DNA of 10,952 nucleotides, taken from assembly GCA_017618435.1 (NCBI GenBank), contig JAFZUH010000319.1, forward strand, positions 1 through 10,952, given 5' to 3'. The notes beneath the pieces are model-generated. The model was given only the letters and a program-made list of their open reading frames with translations. It was not told the origin of the DNA and ran no database searches. Below, one piece after another: positions 1 to 5,190 of the stretch (positions are counted from its first letter, which is position 1; the number at the start of each line of letters is the position of its first letter). Both the position numbers and the translations under genes were made by a program. The DNA is from Bacteroidales bacterium. Its GTDB lineage: Bacteria; Bacteroidota; Bacteroidia; Bacteroidales; WCHB1-69.

Positions 1-1
1 C

Positions 2-712
2 TGTTATATTACCAATGATCCGAATGATCCAATCAAATACCGTATTCCCAAAGGTTTGCCTAACACCATTGTGCCACCTCGTTCTTATGCGTTGTTTGTT
101 TTTTCGGGGGTGAGCGACAGAGGCGTTTTTCAAGTGGGTTTCAAGTTGGATTCTGTTGGCTTTTTGGCATTGTATGACCAAAGCGGAAAAATTTTGATAG
201 ACAGTTTTTCGTATGCCTATCCCGATATGCCTGCCGATGTCTCTTTCGGGATATACGAAAATGATAAAAACCGTCAGTGGCAACAAATGAATGAGGCATC
301 ACCAAAGATGGTGAATTATAATAAAATAGAAAAAACACGTGCTGAAAAATTTTACGAAAATGACAGACATGGTTTTGTTATCACGCTTACCATTATGTCT
401 GTAGTTTTCTTGGCATTGCTTTGTTTGGCTGTTATATTTACATTTACAGGTCGATTCTTTAAAAAGCAAACAACAAAAAATTCTCAGCCGAAGCAAAAAA
501 GCAAACAGCAGCAACAACAAGTTGATGTTGTTCAACAACAACCAACAACAGCAACTGCTGATGACAGCGATATGGCTGCCATAGCAATGACCTTGCATCT
601 CTATTTTGACAACCAACATGAGGTTGAACAAACGGGATTTTATTTGAATCCGCAGCATAGTCAATCTGCTTGGGCATCAAAAGTTTTGAATTTTAGACAA
701 TTACCAAAATAA
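2..712 (+). CDS. oadG: OadG-like subunit of Na+-pumping decarboxylase with lamin-tail domain (5' partial)
   Basis: The frame is open to the left edge, so the start is missing; a TTG at 56 is an internal Leu codon, not a start. Of 236 visible residues, about 1-108 match the end of a lamin-tail (LTD) beta domain: YITNDPNDPIKYRIP, then a FKLDSVGFLALYDQSGKIL-type strand pair and a DVSFGIY motif. One transmembrane helix follows at about 125-151 (VITLTIMSVVFLALL core), then a basic stretch, a Gln-rich linker at about 162-186 and an OadG-like C-terminus (AAIAMTLHLYFDNQHE). OadG/MmdD subunits are small one-helix proteins that hold the carboxyltransferase and the beta pump together. The 20 bp gap to the biotin carrier gene supports membership of the same operon. 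The LTD would lie on the outer side of the helix. Family assignment is confident; the role of the LTD is unknown. Confidence 0.85.
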   Translation, partial: CYITNDPNDPIKYRIPKGLPNTIVPPRSYALFVFSGVSDRGVFQVGFKLDSVGFLALYDQSGKILIDSFSYAYPDMPADVSFGIYENDKNRQWQQMNEASPKMVNYNKIEKTRAEKFYENDRHGFVITLTIMSVVFLALLCLAVIFTFTGRFFKKQTTKNSQPKQKSKQQQQQVDVVQQQPTTATADDSDMAAIAMTLHLYFDNQHEVEQTGFYLNPQHSQSAWASKVLNFRQLPK

Positions 713-732
713 AATAGTATAAGTTAAAGCAA

Positions 733-1158
733 ATGAAAGAATATAAATTTAAAATTGGTGAAAAAGATTATACGACTTCGGTTTCTGAGATAGAAGACAA
801 TAAAGCGACCGTTGTTGTTAATGGAACAAGTTATCAAGTGGAATTGGACGCAGCAATGCAAGCCGCACAACCTGTTGAAGTGAAGCCACAGGTTGTATCC
901 GCTGCAACTCCGGTTGCCGCTGCACAACCGGCAGCAGGCGGTCCGAGCAAACCTTTAAAATCTCCGCTACCGGGTGTGGTATTGGATATTATGGTAAATG
1001 TTGGAGATAGTATAGCAACAGGACAGAAAGTGATGTTGTTGGAAGCCATGAAAATGGAAAACAATATAGAAGCCGACTTTGACGGTGTTGTCAAAGAAAT
1101 AAAGGTAAAGAAAGGTGATAGTGTAAACGAAGGTGATACCTTATTAATAATAGGATAG
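733..1158 (+). CDS. mmdC: Biotin carboxyl carrier subunit of methylmalonyl-CoA decarboxylase
   Basis: This 141-residue protein shuttles CO2 on biotin between the carboxyltransferase (2378-3937) and the membrane pump (1168-2310). The biotinyl/lipoyl domain occupies about 74-141 and holds the canonical EAMKMEN site, with Lys107 (codon 1051-1053) as the biotinylated residue. An Ala/Pro/Val-rich flexible hinge at about 44-73 links it to a short N-terminal beta region (about 1-40). It is a free-standing carrier without a biotin carboxylase or transferase domain, as in the gamma subunit of sodium-pumping decarboxylases. The ATG at 733 follows A-rich DNA without a strong Shine-Dalgarno site, as is usual in Bacteroidota. 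The next gene starts 9 bp after its stop, so translation is probably coupled. A carrier for another acyl-CoA carboxylase is possible, but the neighbouring beta pump argues against it. Confidence 0.93.
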   Translation: MKEYKFKIGEKDYTTSVSEIEDNKATVVVNGTSYQVELDAAMQAAQPVEVKPQVVSAATPVAAAQPAAGGPSKPLKSPLPGVVLDIMVNVGDSIATGQKVMLLEAMKMENNIEADFDGVVKEIKVKKGDSVNEGDTLLIIG

Positions 1159-1167
1159 GAAAACAAA

Positions 1168-2310
1168 ATGGAAGCAATTAGCGAAAATTTACAACAATTT
1201 CTTTCTTTTACAGGTTTTGCCAACGCAACTCCCGGACATCTTATTATGATACTTGTAGGCTTGATATTCCTATATTTTGGTATTGCCAAAAAATGGGAGC
1301 CGATGTTGTTGGTGCCAATCGGTTTTGGTATTCTTATCGGCAATATTCCGTTTACGCCGGGTTTGCAATTGGGTATTTATGAAGATGGCTCTGTATTGAG
1401 TTATTTGTATTTAGGTGTTTTAAAAGGTTTTTATCCTCCATTGATATTTTTGGGCATTGGAGCTATGACAGATTTTTCTGCCTTGATTTCCAATCCTAGG
1501 ATGATGTTGATAGGTGCAGCCGCTCAGTTCGGTATTTTTGGGGCTTATATGTGTGCTTTGCATTTGGGTTTCAATGCTGCTGAAGCGGGTGCTATAGGCA
1601 TTATCGGTGGTGCAGATGGTCCGACTGCAATATTTCTTTCTTCAAAATTGGCTCCTGATTTGATGGGGGCAATTGCAGTATCGGCTTATTCATATATGGC
1701 GTTGGTTCCCGTTATTCAACCGCCTATTATGAAATTATTGACAACCAAAAAAGAACGTTTGATTAGAATGAAACCCCCAAGACAAGTGTCTCAAACGGAA
1801 AAAATCATTTTCCCGATATTGGGACTTTTGCTCACCACTTTTATTGTGCCTGCAGGCTTGCCTTTGTTGGGTATGCTTTTCTTCGGCAATTTGTTGAAAG
1901 AATGTGGGGTAACAAAACGTTTGGCCAATACTGCAGCCAATCCATTGATAGACATTGTTACCATCTTGTTGGGATTGACAGTGGGGGCTTCTACGCAAGC
2001 AACAACGTTTTTGACAACAAAATCAATATTGATATTTGTTCTTGGAGCAGGTTCGTTTATTGTAGCAACAGCAACAGGAGTTATTTTTGTGAAAATATTC
2101 AATTTGTTCTTGAAAGAAGGCAACAAAATAAATCCTTTGATAGGCAATGCCGGTGTCAGTGCCGTTCCCGATGCGGCTCGTGTTTCTCAAGAAGTAGGGT
2201 CTCATTACGACAAAACGAACTTTTTGTTGATGCACGCAATGGCTCCTAATGTATCAGGAGTTATCGGAAGTGCTGTCGCTGCAGGACTTTTATTGGGATT
2301 TTTAGCATAA
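1168..2310 (+). CDS. mmdB: Sodium-translocating decarboxylase beta subunit (OadB/MmdB/GcdB family)
   Basis: This 380-residue polytopic inner-membrane protein decarboxylates carboxybiotin and exports Na+. It has many hydrophobic helices and two family signatures. GGADGPT at 147-153 contains Asp150, and NPLIGNAGVSAVPDAARVSQ spans 322-341. Residues equivalent to those shown to matter in Klebsiella OadB (Asp203, Tyr229, Asn373, Gly377, Ser382, Arg389) appear to be Asp150, Tyr176, Asn322, Gly326, Ser331 and Arg338, so the pump looks intact. The length is normal for MmdB/GcdB types and shorter at the N-terminus than Klebsiella OadB. The start at 1168 lies 9 bp after the biotin carrier stop. The family is certain. 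The substrate (methylmalonyl-CoA rather than oxaloacetate or glutaconyl-CoA) is inferred from the transferase encoded downstream. Confidence 0.95.
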   Translation: MEAISENLQQFLSFTGFANATPGHLIMILVGLIFLYFGIAKKWEPMLLVPIGFGILIGNIPFTPGLQLGIYEDGSVLSYLYLGVLKGFYPPLIFLGIGAMTDFSALISNPRMMLIGAAAQFGIFGAYMCALHLGFNAAEAGAIGIIGGADGPTAIFLSSKLAPDLMGAIAVSAYSYMALVPVIQPPIMKLLTTKKERLIRMKPPRQVSQTEKIIFPILGLLLTTFIVPAGLPLLGMLFFGNLLKECGVTKRLANTAANPLIDIVTILLGLTVGASTQATTFLTTKSILIFVLGAGSFIVATATGVIFVKIFNLFLKEGNKINPLIGNAGVSAVPDAARVSQEVGSHYDKTNFLLMHAMAPNVSGVIGSAVAAGLLLGFLA

Positions 2311-2322
2311 AAAGAATAGTGT

Positions 2323-2349
2323 TAAAATAAAAAAACAGATTTTATTTTA
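2323..2349. repeat. AT-only inverted repeat between mmdB and mmdA
   Basis: A perfect 10-bp arm pair (TAAAATAAAA at 2323-2332, TTTTATTTTA at 2340-2349) surrounds a 7-base loop in the 67-bp gap between the beta pump and the carboxyltransferase gene. It has no GC pairs and no T-tract, so it is a poor intrinsic terminator. It could be a weak mRNA hairpin or processing site that uncouples expression of the two genes, or simply AT-rich chance. Confidence 0.3.
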
Positions 2350-2377
2350 GTTTAAAAACAAAAAAAGATTGAAAATT

Positions 2378-3937
2378 ATGGCAATGCAAGATAAAGTAAA
2401 AGATTTGTTGGAACGTAGAACCATCGCAAGATTGGGTGGTGGAGAAAAACGTATCGAAAAACAACATCAACAAGGAAAATATACGGCAAGAGAACGTATA
2501 AATATGTTGTTGGATCCCGGTAGTTTTGAAGAATTTGATATGTTTGTAACACACAGATGTTCCAATTTCGGTATGGATAAGGAACATTATATGTCCGATG
2601 GTGTTGTTACCGGTTATGGCAGCATAGACGGACGATTGGTATATGTGTATGCACAAGATTTTACCATTTATGGAGGCTCTTTGTCTGAAACACAAGCCGC
2701 AAAAATTTGTAAAGTGTTGGATCAGGCTTTAAAAGTAGGGGCTCCGGTTATTGGTATCAACGATTCAGGTGGTGCCCGTATTCAAGAAGGTGTAAATAGT
2801 CTTGGTGGATATGCCGAAATATTCCAACGCAATATTTTGGCTTCGGGAGTTATTCCGCAAATCTCCGCTATTTTTGGACCTTGTGCAGGTGGGGCTGTTT
2901 ATTCTCCTGCTTTAACGGATTTTATTATGATGGTGAAAAACACAAGTTATATGTTCCTTACAGGTCCTAAGGTGGTAAAAACCGTTACAGGTGAAGATGT
3001 TACAACTGAAGATTTGGGTGGAGCAAGTGTTCATGCTACCAAATCGGGTGTGGCTCAGTTTATCGCCGAAAACGAAGAGGAAGCAGTAGCAAAAATCCGT
3101 TTGTTGTTGAGTTATTTGCCTTCTAACAATATGGAAGCCGCTCCTATGGTGGAATGTGCTGACCCCATAGAAAGAGTGGAAGATGTTTTGAACGATATTA
3201 TTCCGGACAATCCTAATAAACCATACGACATCAAAGATGTGGTACTTCGCATTGTGGACAATGGTGAATTTATGGAAGTAGCTCCCAACTATGCTAAAAA
3301 CATCGTGATAGGTTTTGCCAGAATGGGAGGTATGTCTGTGGGAATCGTTGCCAATCAGCCTGCTCACATGGCCGGTGTGTTGGATATAAACGCATCTCGC
3401 AAAGGTGCCCGTTTTGTACGTTTTTGCGATGCATTCAATATCCCGTTGGTAACCTTGGTTGATGTTCCCGGATTTTTACCCGGTACAGGTCAGGAATATG
3501 GTGGCGTAATCACCCATGGTGCCAAATTGTTGTATGCATACGGTGAATCTACCGTTCCAAAAGTAACGGTTACTTTGCGTAAAGCGTATGGCGGTTCTTA
3601 TATTGTGATGAGTTGCAAACAGTTGCGTGGCGACATCAATTATGCATGGCCAACTGCTGAAATTGCCGTTATGGGTGCAGATGGAGCTGTGGAAATATTG
3701 TATTCCAAAGAAATAAAAGCAGAAAGCGATACGCAAAAACAATTGGAAGTAACCTTGGCAAAGAAAGAGGAATACAACAAATTGTTCTGCAATCCTTACA
3801 CTGCTGCTCGATTGGGTTATATTGATGATGTAATTGAACCGAGAAACACTCGTTATCGTGTTATCAAGGCTTTGAAAGCATTGCAAAACAAACGTTTGAC
3901 CAATCCTGCTAAAAAACATGATAATTTACCTTTGTAA
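2378..3937 (+). CDS. mmdA: Methylmalonyl-CoA decarboxylase alpha subunit / acyl-CoA carboxyltransferase
   Basis: This 519-residue soluble carboxyltransferase moves the carboxyl group of (S)-methylmalonyl-CoA to biotin on the carrier encoded at 733-1158, leaving propionyl-CoA. It has the two crotonase-like halves of the PccB/MmdA family. The N half contains SGGARIQEG (about 130-138) and GPCAGGAVYSP (about 167-177), which form an oxyanion and CoA site. The C half contains DVPGFLPGTGQE (about 362-373), GGVITHGAK (about 375-383) and RKAYGGSY (about 401-408). The C-terminal PRNTR motif is near 488-492. Length is standard. An in-frame TTG at 2369 would add three residues; ATG at 2378 is chosen as the normal start, and ATG at 2384 is also possible. 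Sequence alone does not separate PccB from MmdA; the beta pump and the lack of a biotin carboxylase favour the decarboxylase. Confidence 0.93.
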   Translation: MAMQDKVKDLLERRTIARLGGGEKRIEKQHQQGKYTARERINMLLDPGSFEEFDMFVTHRCSNFGMDKEHYMSDGVVTGYGSIDGRLVYVYAQDFTIYGGSLSETQAAKICKVLDQALKVGAPVIGINDSGGARIQEGVNSLGGYAEIFQRNILASGVIPQISAIFGPCAGGAVYSPALTDFIMMVKNTSYMFLTGPKVVKTVTGEDVTTEDLGGASVHATKSGVAQFIAENEEEAVAKIRLLLSYLPSNNMEAAPMVECADPIERVEDVLNDIIPDNPNKPYDIKDVVLRIVDNGEFMEVAPNYAKNIVIGFARMGGMSVGIVANQPAHMAGVLDINASRKGARFVRFCDAFNIPLVTLVDVPGFLPGTGQEYGGVITHGAKLLYAYGESTVPKVTVTLRKAYGGSYIVMSCKQLRGDINYAWPTAEIAVMGADGAVEILYSKEIKAESDTQKQLEVTLAKKEEYNKLFCNPYTAARLGYIDDVIEPRNTRYRVIKALKALQNKRLTNPAKKHDNLPL

Positions 3938-3944
3938 AACAAGG

Positions 3945-3968
3945 AAATATAAAAATATAAAAATATAA
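3945..3968. repeat. Three tandem copies of an 8-bp AT-rich unit
   Basis: AAATATAA is repeated three times without change, starting 8 bp after the mmdA stop codon. This is simple-sequence DNA that could vary in copy number by slippage. No function is evident. Confidence 0.75.
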
Positions 3969-4046
3969 GTATTAACCTAACGAAGTAGTATGGCATAAAT
4001 AAAATAAATAACTACATATAAAAAGCGTTACTTGCTTTTCTTATAA

Positions 4047-4190
4047 AAGAATCGGAATCAGGAAAATTTCAATTCACTTTTAGACAGAAGAAGGCAGGAC
4101 GCTCATGGAACACCGTGAGCTTTCTTGTATTGTCTAAAAGGTTTTTTCCTGAACCGCGATTCTTAGCAAAAAGAGTTCACGGTTTTTTTT
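4047..4190 (+). ncRNA. Candidate structured RNA (nested long-range helices with competing 3' pairing)
   Basis: Four stems nest in order. P1 is AAGAATCG (4047-4054) with CGATTCTT (4157-4164). P2 is TCAGGAAAA (4058-4066) with TTTTCCTGA (4144-4152). P3 is CTTTTAGACA (4077-4086) with TGTCTAAAAG (4131-4140). P4 is GCTCATGG (4101-4108) with CCGTGAGC (4113-4120), closed by an AACA loop with one U.G pair. AAGAA (4088-4092) can also pair with TTCTT (4122-4126). P1-P3 are fully complementary. The segment GTTCACGGT (4175-4183), just before eight T residues, can pair with ACCGTGAGC (4112-4120) and so compete with P4. It matches no RNA family I recognise. It could be a free small RNA, the 3' end of the decarboxylase transcript, or an elaborate terminator. 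The helices are seen directly; a biological RNA is inference. Confidence 0.4.
4077..4147 (+). terminator. Putative intrinsic terminator of the decarboxylase operon
   Basis: The P3/P4 hairpin (arms 4077-4086 and 4131-4140, with an inner hairpin at 4101-4120) is followed after one G by six T residues (4142-4147), about 140 bp downstream of the mmdA stop. The hairpin is longer and less GC-rich at its base than a textbook terminator. Its T-tract can itself be sequestered by AAAA at 4063-4066. A second run of eight T residues at 4183-4190 may act as a back-up. Confidence 0.45.
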
Positions 4191-4338
4191 ATGCCGAAAA
4201 AACAATATGAAAGTAAAATACCTATCGGAAAATACAATTAAAAAAATCTTGTTGGGTTAAATTTCATTGAAAATATATTTGTTGAATAACAGATAGTTAA
4301 ATAATAAAAAGAAAATTTAAATATAAATAAATATAGTT

Positions 4339-4354
4339 TGGCACGGTACTTGTA
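4339..4354 (+). promoter_or_regulatory. Sigma-54 (-24/-12) promoter
   Basis: TGGCACGGTACTTGTA, preceded by T at 4338, fits the consensus YTGGCACGRNNNTTGCW at every defined position except the C of the -12 element, which is T. GG (4340-4341) and the -12 G (4352) are separated by the required 10 bases. Transcription would start near 4365, giving an untranslated leader of about 30 bases before the ATG at 4396. No other site of this quality was seen in the gaps between genes. Sigma-54 promoters need an AAA+ activator, and none is encoded in the window. A weaker housekeeping-type alternative is TTG near 4350 with TATAAA at 4372-4377. Confidence 0.65.
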
Positions 4355-4395
4355 GTTGTTTTGAATGTTGGTATAAAATTGTAAAATAAAAATAG

Positions 4396-5160
4396 ATGAA
4401 ACCATTTGGAAAAATAACAATATTGTTTTTAACATTGGGGCTTGCGTTGGTATTTTTTGCATGTAAAGGAAAACATGCATTGGATGCAGATTTTTCTAAT
4501 GAAATATCAGGAACAGAAGTTTCTTTCCGTAATAATTCTAAGAATGCAGATGTTTATTCGTGGGATTTCGGTGATGGTACAACATCAACAGAGGAAAATC
4601 CCACTCATACTTATGCTAAAAATGCGTTCTATACGGTTACATTAGAAGCGAGAAATGCTTTGGCTATGGATAAGTGTGAGAAAGTGGTTAATATGTCAAC
4701 TGCGATTAAACCGATTGCGGATTTTTCTGTTTCTACAAATGCTTCTTTTACTGCAAGATTTACCAATTTGTCTAAGAATGCAGAATCTTATTATTGGGAT
4801 TTTGGTGATGGAAAAATATATACAAATACCAATCAATCATATACTTATAATAGTATTGGGACGAAAACCGTTTCGTTGATAGCGATTAATGGTATGGCAA
4901 CAAATACAAAAACTATTAGTTTTGATATGACAGGTTATATAAAAATGATAAATAATTCGAGGTATCCATTTTCAATTTATATAGACAATGCCTTAAAAGG
5001 AACACTTACAAGTGGATATTATTATATTTATCATGTAACTCCCGGTACTCATAAAGTTAGGGTACTGCAAAATAGCGGATATTATTTTTATCCGACAGAC
5101 AAAACTTATAATTTTACATGTAATGCAGGTGTTATGTATTCTCAATCTTTTACCGATTAA
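4396..5160 (+). CDS. Lipoprotein with two PKD domains and a PEGA-like C-terminal domain
   Basis: This is a predicted 254-residue lipoprotein. The hydrophobic N-terminus ends in FFAC, so Cys23 is the likely lipidated residue. The bases after it encode KGKH and do not form the acidic surface-export signal known from some Bacteroidota, so it may face the periplasm or the surface. PKD domain 1 covers about 29-100 with YSWDFGDG at 54-61. PKD domain 2 covers about 107-178 with YYWDFGDG at 132-139. The last 75 residues form an aromatic, Tyr-rich beta domain with an IYIDNALKGTL...VTPGTHKVRV pattern resembling PEGA domains. PKD domains usually mediate protein or glycan contacts, and no enzyme motif is visible. 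It is the first gene after the sigma-54 promoter and lies 30 bp before the C10 peptidase gene, so it may assist that peptidase at the envelope. This role is inferred. Confidence 0.85.
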   Translation: MKPFGKITILFLTLGLALVFFACKGKHALDADFSNEISGTEVSFRNNSKNADVYSWDFGDGTTSTEENPTHTYAKNAFYTVTLEARNALAMDKCEKVVNMSTAIKPIADFSVSTNASFTARFTNLSKNAESYYWDFGDGKIYTNTNQSYTYNSIGTKTVSLIAINGMATNTKTISFDMTGYIKMINNSRYPFSIYIDNALKGTLTSGYYYIYHVTPGTHKVRVLQNSGYYFYPTDKTYNFTCNAGVMYSQSFTD

Positions 5161-5190
5161 TTAAAAGTTCAAGTTGGAAATTTATAAATT

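Larger units (their letters stand above)
3938..4395. other. 458-bp non-coding interval between the decarboxylase genes and the envelope operon
   Basis: I see no convincing gene on either strand here. From left to right it holds a tandem AT repeat (3945-3968), a small hairpin (AAAAGC at 4021-4026 with GCTTTT at 4034-4039), nested inverted repeats with two T-tracts (4047-4190), about 145 bp of AT-rich DNA with no recognisable gene, and a sigma-54-type promoter (4339-4354). The AT-rich stretch is where an upstream activator or bending protein would bind if that promoter is real. I found no clear paired activator site in it beyond the 9-bp palindrome TTCATTGAA at 4263-4271. Confidence 0.8.

Noticed and set aside
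141..664. Overlapping reverse-strand open frames across the OadG-like gene
   Set aside because: They are low-complexity antisense translations (runs of Leu, Cys and Phe) of a well-supported forward gene with recognisable domains.
2369..2377. TTG start codon for the carboxyltransferase gene
   Set aside because: ATG at 2378 lies three codons downstream and gives the usual MmdA N-terminus; a TTG start adds only three residues with no support.
2912..3919. Long reverse-strand frames inside mmdA
   Set aside because: They overlap a highly conserved forward coding region, and their translations have no domain-like pattern.
3945..3968. Tandem 8-bp units as a possible CRISPR or iteron array
   Set aside because: There are no spacers, the units are pure AT and there are only three copies with no replication gene nearby; it is simple-sequence DNA.
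4047..4164. Miniature transposon (MITE)
   Set aside because: No flanking target-site duplication is visible and the arms are interrupted helices rather than one continuous terminal repeat. A genome-wide copy search would settle it.
4047..4190. Known RNAs: 6S, SRP, tmRNA or a cobalamin riboswitch (tempting beside a B12-dependent pathway)
   Set aside because: I see no SRP GGAA-type conserved loop context, no tmRNA acceptor or tag features, no B12-box-like sequence and no central bubble arranged as in 6S RNA.
4238..4480. Reverse-strand frame of 80 codons across the sigma-54 promoter and the start of the lipoprotein gene
   Set aside because: It is AT-rich with a Phe/Tyr/Ile-dominated translation, overlaps a convincing forward gene start, and has no recognisable motif.
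5179..5190. Palindrome AATTTATAAATT just before the peptidase start as an operator
   Set aside because: A 12-bp AT-only palindrome is expected by chance in DNA this AT-rich, and there is no paired site.
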